Origin: an uncultured Chloroflexota bacterium
GTDB taxonomy: Bacteria; Chloroflexota; Anaerolineae; Anaerolineales; Anaerolineaceae
Direction of reading: 5' to 3'
Assembly: GCA_902791025.1 (NCBI GenBank)
Contig: CADATZ010000031.1
Location: 1-64,000, forward strand
Length of the DNA stretch: 64,000 nt
The position numbers and the translations under genes are program-made. Of the stretch, positions 17,312-25,900 are shown piece by piece. The notes below the pieces were generated by a model that searched no databases, was not told the origin of the DNA, and was given only the letters and a program-made list of their open reading frames with translations. Position 1 is the stretch's first letter. Each line of letters opens with the position of its first letter.

Positions 17312-17386
17312 TGGGCGCAGAGGGACTCGAACCCCCGAACCTCTTGTGTGTGATACAAGCGCTCTAACCAACTGAGCTATGCGCCC
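17312..17386 (-). tRNA. tRNA-Val (anticodon CAC)
   Basis: The minus-strand cloverleaf has acceptor GGGCGCA/TGCGCCC, D arm GCTC...GAGC, anticodon stem CTTGT/ACAAG with loop ATCACAC giving CAC, T arm GGGGG TTCGAGT CCCTC and discriminator A. No CCA is encoded. Confidence 0.94.
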
Positions 17387-17469
17387 AACAACGCTATATT
17401 ATACCAGAATTTCCGGCAGGGGCAACAAATTCATTTCGTTTTATGAAATTTTGTTATTCTGCAACTCAC

Positions 17470-17576
17470 GACGCACATGGGAACTGACAGCTTGTGCGGC
17501 GCAGCCCGGAGCACGTGGGGACTGGCAACTTGTGCGGCGCAGCCCGCACAAGCGTGCCTGTCCCCATGTGCGTCAT
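17470..17576. repeat. GCACATGGGGAC palindromic element, copies 1a and 1b
   Basis: One decayed half and one complete palindromic copy lie back to back. The termini are GCACATGGGAAC and GTCCCCATGTGC, and the centre is GTGCGGCGCAGCCCGCAC. It lies between tRNA-Val and the 3' end of the secreted-protein gene. Confidence 0.8.
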
Positions 17577-17590
17577 CCTGATCAGAAATT

Positions 17591-19738
17591 TCAATCCAAC
17601 GAACGAACCGTTTCGTACACGTCGTCACCGTCAAGATCGGCCTTCAAAGTGAGGCCTTCGCCATTCTGCCAGTCAACATAATTGAAGAAGAACATGCCGT
17701 TTTCATTTAAGCTGATCGGTTTTGTCTTGGGTGTTTTGACGTTTAATTTTCCTTCATCATCCCAGAGTGTGAATTCAGCGGCGACATCAAAGGTTGCCTT
17801 GCTGAAGATATCAATGTCTTCATCATACAAAGCCGAGATCCAGATGCCGATTTCTCCCTCATCGTAATTGTGGAAGATCAAAAAGTCTACCGGTGTATCC
17901 TTGGCTTTACTGCCGCCCTTGCCGCTGCGCATCGTCGTTGCAAATTTGAAATTGTATTCGCCATATTCATCCGTAATGGTGAAATCAACACCCGGGAGTT
18001 CATCACCGTTTGCCATCACTTCAAAGGCTTCAAATTCCATATCCATATCCCGATGATATGTCGGCGGGTTGTAGACAAAATTCGGGGAAGAATAGGCTTC
18101 CTGAATATTCGTAAGCTTCAGATAACGTCCGGGAGAGGTGATGACCGCGTCAAAGGATTTGTCATGGTTCTTGCTTTCCGGATAGTTCATCCAGAGGTAA
18201 TACTTCAAATCGTTCGGCAGGAACGCGGAGGAACGTCCCATGGAGCGGGAAACTTCCACGCCGGGGATCTCATTGAAAGTCTTATCCACTTCCCAGTCAT
18301 AACCTGCCCGCTGGTCATCGTCTGTTTCGATATAGATATTGATCGCGGAATTTACGGAAATCTTGTTCATTTCCGTGCTGCTCTGTTCAACCGCGGGAAT
18401 AGCGGTCGGCATGGCAGTCGGGCGTGAGATCGGTTTGGCTGTAGGCACCGCGGTCGGCACGGATGTTGGGTAGCGCTTTCCGCTGCTCTGCGGCGTCTGT
18501 GTCGGGAACCAGTTATCATTCCCGGAAGAAGAACTGGAAGAGCTGCCGGAATCATATGGATTGATATAGGGTGCGAACATATCCCAGATGGAACTTCCGC
18601 TTTCCGGTTCAGAATATGAATCGGAACTGCTGCTGTCGATCCACGGTGAGAAAATATCCCAGATGGAATAGCCGCCGTCAGATGGCTGAGAGGGCTGGTA
18701 AGGAATCGGCGTAGCTGTCGGACGATATGACGGACTGGCACTGTCGGAGGGAGCGATCCATGGGCTCAGGATATCCCAGATGGAATAATCACTATCCGAA
18801 GGCTGCGAAGGCTGCGACGGTTGGGATGGCTGCCAGGGATTCCAGGAGTCCCATCCTGAAGAGGATGGCTGTTTAGTGCAGAAATCACAGCGGAAGGTGC
18901 CAAGCCGCGGTTCAACCGGGCCGATCTGGATCGGGTTTGTCCTTCCCTGTCCGGAATAATTGCCGGCACTTTGCCAGGGGTTGGTAGACGTCTGGTAAGA
19001 CCAACTGTTTTTGTTGGTATCGACGGTGATATAACGCTCCTGGTTCGGGTAGTTATTATCATAGACCATGATGTAATAAATACCGTTCCCATGATCGATC
19101 ACTGCGTATGCCGTGATGGCATGCCCGCCGCTGAAGTTGCGCTGGTAGATGCCCAGCGGCAGCGGTGTATCGGGATTGGTTTTGAAGTGGTTGATGAGAT
19201 ACATGACCTGTGTCTTCGGGTCATTTTCGATGAGGTAATCATCCATAAACCACTGGGTCGTGAACCAATAGGCGATCTCCCGCTGCAGAGCCTGATTGTT
19301 TTTCAATGAGAGTTTGCTGACGCTGGAAGCGCCGTAATCCGAAGGATTTTTGAGTCCGGAGTAAAACAGTGAACTCAGAACTGCCATTCCCTCGCAGTGT
19401 CCGTTGGCAACGATGCTGTTAATCTCATTCATCCATTGTTCGGCAACCTTGGTCAGTGTACAGGTCCCGCTGGAAGACACGGACTTGCAGACCTGTGTCC
19501 CGAACAAACGAACCATTTCCGCACTGGTGAGGTTTACAACCCGGAAACAGTCGGAGCCATAGCCCCACATCCCGCTGGAAGAACAGACCTGTGAGCCGTA
19601 ATTTTCAAAGCTGAAACCGTCTTTGCCAACCCGAAAGCCTGTATCGGCAACCAAAGTATCCTTTGCTGAAACGGTTTGGAACGCAAAAAGCGTGATAAGG
19701 ATCATAATTAAGAATATAATGTAATTTCGGTTTTTCAT
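17591..19738 (-). CDS. Secreted papain-like protein with SIWD repeats (715 aa)
   Basis: A signal peptide (cleavage near residue 25, VSAK) precedes a domain with a plausible Cys-His-Asp set: NGHCEGMAVL (Cys115), SGGHAITAY (His206) and MVYDNNYPN (Asp227). This pattern suggests a papain/C39-like fold, acting as peptidase or transglutaminase. Residues ~305-450 form a Pro/Ser/Thr linker carrying three copies of a SIWD(I/M)xxPWI-type motif. The C-terminal ~260 residues look like a beta-rich domain ending in an EF-like DLDGDDVYE. The RBS is GGAG. The substrate and the role of the repeats are unknown. Confidence 0.7.
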   Translation of the reverse strand: MKNRNYIIFLIMILITLFAFQTVSAKDTLVADTGFRVGKDGFSFENYGSQVCSSSGMWGYGSDCFRVVNLTSAEMVRLFGTQVCKSVSSSGTCTLTKVAEQWMNEINSIVANGHCEGMAVLSSLFYSGLKNPSDYGASSVSKLSLKNNQALQREIAYWFTTQWFMDDYLIENDPKTQVMYLINHFKTNPDTPLPLGIYQRNFSGGHAITAYAVIDHGNGIYYIMVYDNNYPNQERYITVDTNKNSWSYQTSTNPWQSAGNYSGQGRTNPIQIGPVEPRLGTFRCDFCTKQPSSSGWDSWNPWQPSQPSQPSQPSDSDYSIWDILSPWIAPSDSASPSYRPTATPIPYQPSQPSDGGYSIWDIFSPWIDSSSSDSYSEPESGSSIWDMFAPYINPYDSGSSSSSSSGNDNWFPTQTPQSSGKRYPTSVPTAVPTAKPISRPTAMPTAIPAVEQSSTEMNKISVNSAINIYIETDDDQRAGYDWEVDKTFNEIPGVEVSRSMGRSSAFLPNDLKYYLWMNYPESKNHDKSFDAVITSPGRYLKLTNIQEAYSSPNFVYNPPTYHRDMDMEFEAFEVMANGDELPGVDFTITDEYGEYNFKFATTMRSGKGGSKAKDTPVDFLIFHNYDEGEIGIWISALYDEDIDIFSKATFDVAAEFTLWDDEGKLNVKTPKTKPISLNENGMFFFNYVDWQNGEGLTLKADLDGDDVYETVRSLD

Positions 19739-19838
19739 GGGCTTTTCTCCGTTCTTGATGTATGGTTAAAGTATAAAGCCTTTTTCTTGGTTATTGAAAT
19801 AAATAACGATAAAAATGGATAAGTGTGCAAAACGAAGC

Positions 19839-19903
19839 GACGCACATGGGGACAGGCACGCTCTTGCGGGCTCTGCCGCACGAGATGCCAGTCCCCACGT
19901 GCT
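19839..19903. repeat. GCACATGGGGAC palindromic element, copy 2
   Basis: A full palindrome between GCACATGGGGACAGGCA and GCCAGTCCCCACGTGC, in the divergent gap between the papain-like and DUF3990 genes. Confidence 0.8.
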
Positions 19904-19926
19904 TTGTCCTGACATGAGGTGAACAG

Positions 19927-20490
19927 ATGAAAATGACACTTTATCACACCGGTTACCAGGAAATCCGGACACCGGATATCCATCAAGGCAGAAAAAACGC
20001 CGATTTCGGGCAGGGCTTTTACCTTTCCGATGATGCTGAGTTTTCAAGACGCTGGGCAAAGGAACGCAGCGGTTTTTCGGTATATTTGAACAAATACGAG
20101 CTTGAGACTGATAAGCTGAAAATCAAGAATCTGACAAGAAATGAAGAGTGGTTCACCTATATATTCGCAAACCGCTCCGTGCAGCCGGATCGATTCGCTG
20201 AATACGACGTCATCATCGGACCCATCGCCAATGATACGCTCTATGACACACTGGGGATCACCACCAGCGGATTCCTTACCCCCGAACAAGCCACCCGCAC
20301 GCTGCTGATCGGTCCCCTTTACAGCCAGATCGTGCTCAAGACCGAAAAAGCCGCTGCTGCCCTGCGGTTCCTTTCAGCGGAGATATTGAAAAGTGAAGAA
20401 ATCGCCAAATATAGGGAGTCCCTTCAGCAGGAGGAAAAACAATTCCAGAAACAATTTGCCAAGCTGATAGAAGAAATGTTGGGCGATTAA
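19927..20490 (+). CDS. DUF3990 family protein (187 aa)
   Basis: The N-terminus has the DUF3990 pattern: LYHTGYQEIRTPDIHQGRKN followed by DFGQGFYLSDD and RWAKE. This family has been likened to ADP-ribosyltransferase folds (an LYHG start plus a GFYLT strand), though activity is not established for this protein. The C-terminal ~45 residues are helical and charged. ATG 19927 or the in-frame ATG 19933 could be the start; a GAGGTG RBS lies just upstream. No obvious antitoxin is adjacent. Other ADP-ribose genes lie at 25901 and 59119. Confidence 0.75.
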   Translation: MKMTLYHTGYQEIRTPDIHQGRKNADFGQGFYLSDDAEFSRRWAKERSGFSVYLNKYELETDKLKIKNLTRNEEWFTYIFANRSVQPDRFAEYDVIIGPIANDTLYDTLGITTSGFLTPEQATRTLLIGPLYSQIVLKTEKAAAALRFLSAEILKSEEIAKYRESLQQEEKQFQKQFAKLIEEMLGD

Positions 20491-20916
20491 ATTATTCACT
20501 TTTTGCTGTATACATAGGATTTACTTATTAATGCTTGCCTATGCACTCATTTGGTGATATCGTCAAACAGGTTAAGAAAACCGGTAATCAGTTTCAGACA
20601 GAAAACAATGACCTTTGGCAGGGATCCGAACAGGTTCACTACAATGGCAAAAATACCTGTAAAGATTTTCTGCTTTTGTGATCCAGGCATTTGAGGACAG
20701 CCACGCTTGTGTCGGTTTCAAGATGGCGGAGCTCCTGTTTTGCATACAAAATTTAGAGGAAATTCTGTACTATTCAAAGAAGACCAACTGTACTGCGTGT
20801 TACATATCAAGTACTGAATCGAACGTCCTTCCTTTCATTTACTCAAAATGAGCCAATAGAACAGGTCACTTTGACGCGGACTGAATTAATCAGCATTCCC
20901 CTAAACACGCAATGCT
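20491..20916. other. Intergenic region with one small candidate ORF
   Basis: This gap of about 430 bp holds no recognised gene. A 47-codon hydrophobic frame on the minus strand (20547-20690) is the only candidate. No repeat of the window's families is present. Confidence 0.4.
20547..20690 (-). CDS. Candidate small membrane protein (47 aa)
   Basis: The ATG at 20690 opens a frame with a basic start (MPGSQKQKIF) and two short hydrophobic stretches (TGIFAIVVNLF and VIVFCLKLITGFLNLF), ending DDITK. The pattern is like a small membrane peptide. No good RBS is visible and no homologue is recalled, so it may be chance. Confidence 0.3.
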   Translation of the reverse strand: MPGSQKQKIFTGIFAIVVNLFGSLPKVIVFCLKLITGFLNLFDDITK

Positions 20917-22773
20917 TTACATCTTTATCCAGTTCAAGAACCGACGCAAGAGGCTCCGCTTTTTCCGGAAGAACTTCTTCTTAGTGAGTTCCTTCTGACG
21001 TTTTTCGTATTCCTTCACCATGGCAATGCTCGTCTTTTTCGCCTTATTCCCATTGGCGTAGACATCATGGATGGACTCCGCAAAGAATTCTCCCGGGCTT
21101 TCCACCCCATAACGGGAAGGAGCATACTGCTCGGTATATAGACCATTGTATTTGGAATGGATCGCATTCAGAACACGTTTCGGGGTTCCTTTTTTTGTCT
21201 TATTTTGGTCTACATCCTCTTGAGTATAGCGTTTCAGATTTTCATATCGCTCCTTAGGCATGATCTCCTGGTTACTCAGCACACTTTCCATGATAGAGGA
21301 CTCATGCTTTTCAGAATTCTGCTCCAGGCTGGAATCTGCGTAATTGTCTGTATCGATCAGCGTGGAAGCCAACACATGGCCCAACTCATGAACTCCGGCA
21401 GTATCCTTATTTCCGGCTAAATACCCTGGCTGGAGGAATCGTTCGTTCCGCTTTTCTTCTCCTTCGGGTCTATCATAGTAAACGTTGTAATGAAGCGAGG
21501 CCTTTTGCTTGCCGCCGAACGTGCCGACTGCTCCCATATACGTTTTGTCCTTTGAATCATCCATAACGTTCATGTTTCCAATCTGCTTCTGGAGTTCCGG
21601 GTAATCCCGTATCACGCGGGTCATATTCTTCAGCTTCTTTTTCAATGCGTCCAGGTTTGTAACACTGCCGAGTTTGTTTACATATTTTGCTCTATTGTTT
21701 CCGGTAAAGCGTCCGAAAGCAGCGTAGGCTTGCTGCGGGTTAGCGGCATTTTCGATTTCATCCTGAACCTTTGCCAGTTCCGGATCGTTGTTGGGGTTGA
21801 AATCGCTATCCTCCGAATCTTTTCCGGGGGCCTCTGATTCGTAGGCGCGATTCCGCTGCAGTTTCTGTTCTTTATGTGCAAATTTTGGAGGATCTGCCAT
21901 CACATTCGCCTCCATCGCCGCTTCCTCAAGGTCGAATTCTCGCAGCCGACTCGAAAGGAATTCGACAAATTCCTGAAAATCAAACAGACGCTTGCGGGCA
22001 AAATGGTCGGTTGCTGTAGAACGCTTCAAAATTTCCTCAAGGATCTCTTTTCCCGCGTAATCTTTTTCGGCTGCAAAGGCAAGAAATTGGATCCCGGCAG
22101 TTTTTTCACACCGTTTGAACCTGCGTCCTGCGCCTTTTTTGATCAGCTTGAACAGGTCAATTTCGAGAGCTTTGTAGATTTTATCGCCGTTCGGTGTATT
22201 GAAAACCTGCGTCAGCGTTGCACATATGTCTGCATTGCTGTCTATCTTGATGTCCGGGTCGATCTCGCCTTCTTCTGTCTGGTCATCAGAGTGACTTGGC
22301 TTCATCTGGACCGTGCCCATCGGCATCGATTGGGCTGTGTTCCCTTTCGCCGCTCCCTGCTGTACGGTATGGACCAGTTCATGGGCGGCGACGGACGGAT
22401 CAAAGCCGCCTTTGCCGAAGTAAACATCCCGGCCTTGTGTCCACGCACGCGCATCCAATGCTTCAGCCTTTGCCGCGCTGGCAGGATCGGTATGAAAGCG
22501 TATATCGGAAAAGTCAGCGCCCATGCGGCTGCCCATCTCCCGCATGACATCATTCGGTGTTTGCGAGGTGATATTCTGGGAGAGCCGGTCAGCTTCCCTT
22601 TCCGCCTCCGGTTCCTGCATCATCCGCTGGACCAGACTGTTGGGCAGCGAGGAATAATTCGGCTTTTCGCCAGACATTGATTCTGCTGATCGAGCGCCTT
22701 TATTCAGTTTTCGTTTGAAGAATTCGTTACCCATAAAACTCCACAGAACCTTTCTCACATCCTGGTGGGACAT
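20917..22773 (-). CDS. DUF4157 (eCIS core-type) protein with second metallopeptidase domain (618 aa)
   Basis: Residues ~45-145 match DUF4157, a domain often found on cargo of extracellular contractile injection systems. It has MGADFSDIRFHTDPAS, LDARAWTQGRDVYFG and a zinc motif HELVH at 131-135. After a charged helical middle (residues 170-420), a second zinc motif HELGH (462-466) lies ~100 residues before EFFAE (562-566), which can supply the third ligand. The C-terminus ends in a basic tract. No phage-tail or injection genes are in the window. A secreted or injected protease toxin is inferred. Confidence 0.72.
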   Translation of the reverse strand: MSHQDVRKVLWSFMGNEFFKRKLNKGARSAESMSGEKPNYSSLPNSLVQRMMQEPEAEREADRLSQNITSQTPNDVMREMGSRMGADFSDIRFHTDPASAAKAEALDARAWTQGRDVYFGKGGFDPSVAAHELVHTVQQGAAKGNTAQSMPMGTVQMKPSHSDDQTEEGEIDPDIKIDSNADICATLTQVFNTPNGDKIYKALEIDLFKLIKKGAGRRFKRCEKTAGIQFLAFAAEKDYAGKEILEEILKRSTATDHFARKRLFDFQEFVEFLSSRLREFDLEEAAMEANVMADPPKFAHKEQKLQRNRAYESEAPGKDSEDSDFNPNNDPELAKVQDEIENAANPQQAYAAFGRFTGNNRAKYVNKLGSVTNLDALKKKLKNMTRVIRDYPELQKQIGNMNVMDDSKDKTYMGAVGTFGGKQKASLHYNVYYDRPEGEEKRNERFLQPGYLAGNKDTAGVHELGHVLASTLIDTDNYADSSLEQNSEKHESSIMESVLSNQEIMPKERYENLKRYTQEDVDQNKTKKGTPKRVLNAIHSKYNGLYTEQYAPSRYGVESPGEFFAESIHDVYANGNKAKKTSIAMVKEYEKRQKELTKKKFFRKKRSLLRRFLNWIKM

Positions 22774-22793
22774 AGAAATATGCCGATGTGTTT

Positions 22794-23309
22794 TCAGCGG
22801 TCTTTTTTCAGCAATTCAAGGACAGAATCTCTGAATTTTTCCGGCTCACTGATAAAGGGGAACTTCATCGATACAGAAGGTGTCCCTATATAAACTGTTC
22901 CAAAATTGAAGATTTTTCCAATGATGTTTTTAAAAATAGCAAAGTTTTCAACTTTTTCCAGCGGAACACACATTGCGTCTTTTCCATATCTTCCAATCAA
23001 TAGGTCTTTTGTAGCAGCTAATTCGATTCCGGTGGTGCGGATGACCTTAACCACAGCAAAAATGACTCCATAAATCAGAAAGATGAAAAATATCAAATTT
23101 CCCAAAACGTCAAATAAATTTTCCGATACAGTCACTTCGAGTGATTCAATTATGGTCTTTATCAAAAAGAGTCCATATTTTTTGATGATATAACCAATCA
23201 ATGCGATTAGCGCTCCCTGTGCGATAATGGGCGCCAGAATTACAGGGTTATACTTTGCTTTTACCAAAACTTTTGTGTCTTTACCAATATTTGTTTGAAG
23301 AAAACTCAT
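22794..23309 (-). CDS. Membrane protein with PH-like domain (171 aa)
   Basis: Two hydrophobic helices (residues ~23-50 and ~68-90) precede a C-terminal ~80-residue segment (TTGIELAATKDLLIGRYG... VPLEKVENFAI...GTVYIGTP). That segment has the strand pattern of bacterial PH (bPH2/YdbS-like) domains. GAGGTG precedes ATG 23309. It lies just upstream of the DUF4157 gene on the same strand with a 20-bp gap, so co-transcription is likely. Whether it helps localise or resist that protein is unknown. Confidence 0.6.
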   Translation of the reverse strand: MSFLQTNIGKDTKVLVKAKYNPVILAPIIAQGALIALIGYIIKKYGLFLIKTIIESLEVTVSENLFDVLGNLIFFIFLIYGVIFAVVKVIRTTGIELAATKDLLIGRYGKDAMCVPLEKVENFAIFKNIIGKIFNFGTVYIGTPSVSMKFPFISEPEKFRDSVLELLKKDR

Positions 23310-23446
23310 AAATCACCTCTTCGATAATTCGGATTCTGAAAAGTTATTGTGTTTTATTATAAATCAATTTTTCGCAATTCCACCACCTGCCGCAAGTTAT
23401 TGCGCGGCGAACAATAGAGACGATCAGAACCATCCCTTATTTATCC

Positions 23447-23485
23447 CGCCATTTATTACGCCATTTTTTGGCGTAATAAATGGCG
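23447..23485. repeat. 17-bp palindrome downstream of HATPase gene
   Basis: CGCCATTTATTACGCCA (23447-23463) pairs perfectly with 23469-23485 around TTTTT. The arm unit ATGGCG(A/T)(G/A)ATAAA also occurs three times inside the neighbouring gene, where it encodes the NGEI linker repeats. It may act as a transcription stop. Confidence 0.65.
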
Positions 23486-23546
23486 AGATAAACGGGATGA
23501 CTTTTTGTGCAGCAATCGTTTGATTTCTCAGAGTACACGAAGGTTA

Positions 23547-24629
23547 TTACAATGTCTTCCAATAGCCGGTTTTGTTTGAACCAACTCTTTCGATGAGATT
23601 TTTACCCTTCAGAAATGACAATAATCTGGAAACAGTTCGGGGTGATTTCCCGATTTTCTTTGACAGTTCTTCATTTGTTGCAAAAGGAAATTCTTTGATC
23701 AATTCAAACAATTGTATTTCGATTTCACTTATTCCGCCATTTATCTCGCCATTTATCTCGCCATTTTTTGGCGGGATATTTCTATCGACCCTTGAAAATT
23801 CCAACGTAAAAGCAGTGTCTTCATTTTCATAATTGATTTTGATCTTTTCAGCTTCACACAGAGCATATATTTTTTTAATTCCTGTGCCAAAAGACTCTAC
23901 ATTCTTGCATAAATACAGTGTTTTGGCTATCACCTCATTCCTAAGATATGATCTGATATCCCGATTTACAAAATCAATTGGTTCAAATTCATTAGCAAAT
24001 GACCCGGGATTTATGATTGAAATACGATTAGAAAAGATGTCGATCTCATGCTGTACTGGAATGTCGTACCTTGCATGAGCGAAACTGTTAATAATTGCTT
24101 CACGGATAGCCTCAACAGGGACTTCAGGAATTTCTTTTCTATGTATTCCATCGTTATCCATTTCAACCCGCCATCGGATATTCTTTATCACAAAAGAAAC
24201 CGCTGCATCGATAAGCTGAAAAATATTGCCTTCCTCTTTTCCAATATCAAGAAAAGTTGTTTTATGCTCGGTTGCGAATACCGCCATTTTCAGAGTTACA
24301 GGTTTCCTCCCTGAAAACAAAACAACGCCCGCATTCGTCAGCTTTTTCCCGTTTAAAACACCAATTTGCTCAAGAATCACATTTTTCTCATATCCTATAT
24401 CAGGCATTCTGCCGCAAGAAATGGCTGCATTATAAAAGTTTTTTAGAGTTTTTTCGTCAATATCGTCAACCGTCTGGTTTGATGATTTGTTTTCCCAGTT
24501 TTCTTTATACTCCTGTCCAATCATGATTTTTCGGAGCTCAGATGGTGACAGTTCTCTGTCTTCATCTGCTACCCGGATGTAATATTTTCCAAATGCAGAA
24601 TAAGGAAGATCCTCACCACTGAATTCCAC
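23547..24629 (-). CDS. ATPase-domain transcriptional regulator, N-terminally truncated (360 aa)
   Basis: The protein matches the AlbA_2/HATPase_c_4 regulator family from its middle onward: DLPYSAFGKYYIRVADEDREL, VPVEAIREAIINSFAHARYD, INPGSF and ESFGTGIKKIYALC. A short NGEINGEINGGI linker and a C-terminal winged helix follow (ATNEELSKKIGKSPRTVSRLL). Family members usually have about 100 more N-terminal residues (AlbA_2). Here a stop lies only 11 codons upstream of the GTG, so the gene is probably 5'-truncated. It may be non-functional. Confidence 0.65.
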   Translation of the reverse strand: MEFSGEDLPYSAFGKYYIRVADEDRELSPSELRKIMIGQEYKENWENKSSNQTVDDIDEKTLKNFYNAAISCGRMPDIGYEKNVILEQIGVLNGKKLTNAGVVLFSGRKPVTLKMAVFATEHKTTFLDIGKEEGNIFQLIDAAVSFVIKNIRWRVEMDNDGIHRKEIPEVPVEAIREAIINSFAHARYDIPVQHEIDIFSNRISIINPGSFANEFEPIDFVNRDIRSYLRNEVIAKTLYLCKNVESFGTGIKKIYALCEAEKIKINYENEDTAFTLEFSRVDRNIPPKNGEINGEINGGISEIEIQLFELIKEFPFATNEELSKKIGKSPRTVSRLLSFLKGKNLIERVGSNKTGYWKTL

Positions 24630-24684
24630 ACAAATGACTTCAATATCATTATCATCTCCCTGTCAACAATATGATTAGCCGCAC

Positions 24685-25374
24685 TCATTTTTTGTACTCC
24701 GCATAGCACCACGCCGCGATGCTTCTGATCAGATCCACCGGCAGTGCTTGATCATACGGCAAACGGATCGTTCCCTTACTTACATTGAATTCCGCCAGCT
24801 CATCCTGGAACGCGGCCACTGCACTATCCCCCGGATACAGACCGATATGCGTTTTCGCGGCTGCAAAGTGGATGATGTTCCGCCCTTTCCAGTATGTGGG
24901 CATCGACCAGGAGATCCGTTCCTCAGCATCCGGCAATGCAGCCCGCAGGACAGTGCGGAGCTCGGTCAGTTTCACCTGCACACTCTCGTCCTGTGTGGCA
25001 ATGTACTCATCAATGTTCCGCGGTTTCACGCAATAGTGATCCTGATCCCGTCTGCTGAACTCCCTGCCGCAATTCGGACATTTCCATTTCATCTCGACCT
25101 CTTCTGTTTCAGTGGAATACCGCTCTCGAATGACGACATGGATCATATCCCTGTCTGCTTTGTTGAGCCGGGTCCGGATCCGTTTCTGCACACCGATGAT
25201 ATAGCGTTCCGACTCCCTGATATATTCCTTGAACGGATCGCTGTTCACCTTGTCTCGCTTTCTCTTATGGACTCTGGCTGAAAATCGTATGTTCCTGATG
25301 CTCATTCTTTCATTTTGCTGTGGGGCTGATCGATTATCATCTATGCTGGCCTGAGAAACAAAGTCAATCACCAT
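24685..25374 (-). CDS. DUF1801 protein with zinc-ribbon-like start (229 aa)
   Basis: Residues ~115-229 match DUF1801 (YdhG-like): ISWSMPTYWKGRNIIHFAAAKTHIGLYPG and FNVSKGTIRLPYDQALP. Just before it lies KWKCPNCGREFSRRDQDHYC, a zinc-finger-like segment. The first ~95 residues are basic and unlike the family. The start used overlaps the stop of the acetyltransferase gene (TAATG), which supports translational coupling. An internal start at MKWKC (25092) is the alternative. The function of DUF1801 is not established. Confidence 0.7.
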   Translation of the reverse strand: MVIDFVSQASIDDNRSAPQQNERMSIRNIRFSARVHKRKRDKVNSDPFKEYIRESERYIIGVQKRIRTRLNKADRDMIHVVIRERYSTETEEVEMKWKCPNCGREFSRRDQDHYCVKPRNIDEYIATQDESVQVKLTELRTVLRAALPDAEERISWSMPTYWKGRNIIHFAAAKTHIGLYPGDSAVAAFQDELAEFNVSKGTIRLPYDQALPVDLIRSIAAWCYAEYKK

Positions 25375-25853
25375 TATAGATCATATACCGCGACAATTTC
25401 ATTGCCGCACATTTCTCCGTTCTCTACAAAGCCGTACCTTTGATAAATTGCTCTTGCCCGGGTGTTTTCCGGTTCATACGACAGCCAGACTTTTTTTGCC
25501 TCGCCAAATGGGAAGGTACGGATCAATGCAATCACGGCATCCATCGTTTGTTTTCCCAGCCCCTGTCCCTGATATCGTTTATCGATCATCAACCTCCAAA
25601 GGCTGTAGTTTTCTTTGATCAGATCACTCTCTTCTGCATTTCCGACGGTCCCTTTTCCGATCATGACAAACCCGACCAGCACATCATCATAATAAACCGC
25701 CAGCGGCAAAGCGTTATTGCCTTCATTTCTCGTGGCAAAAGCTTCTGCCAGGCTCTGTATGTTTTCCGCAACAAAATCTTTTTGGTTCTCAAAAGGTTCT
25801 AAAGCACATACTTTCCAAATATTCTTGTTTGTTATTTCCTCAAATCTGATCAT
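25374..25853 (-). CDS. GNAT N-acetyltransferase, spermidine-acetyltransferase-like (159 aa)
   Basis: The GNAT fold is visible: MIRFEEITNKNIWKV start, VGFVMIGKG strand, WRLMIDKRYQGQGLGKQTMDAV with the acetyl-CoA loop (R/QGQGLG), and ARAIYQRYGFVENGE. This resembles the BltD/SpeG-like group acting on polyamines. The frame is open to 25904, but ATG 25853 follows AAGGAA and matches the family length. It overlaps the DUF1801 start and follows the PARG-like gene, so the three probably form one operon. Confidence 0.8.
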   Translation of the reverse strand: MIRFEEITNKNIWKVCALEPFENQKDFVAENIQSLAEAFATRNEGNNALPLAVYYDDVLVGFVMIGKGTVGNAEESDLIKENYSLWRLMIDKRYQGQGLGKQTMDAVIALIRTFPFGEAKKVWLSYEPENTRARAIYQRYGFVENGEMCGNEIVAVYDL

Positions 25854-25900
25854 GTTTTTCCTTATGGGTGGAATCGTCACGCAGCTGTATTTGTCACTAT

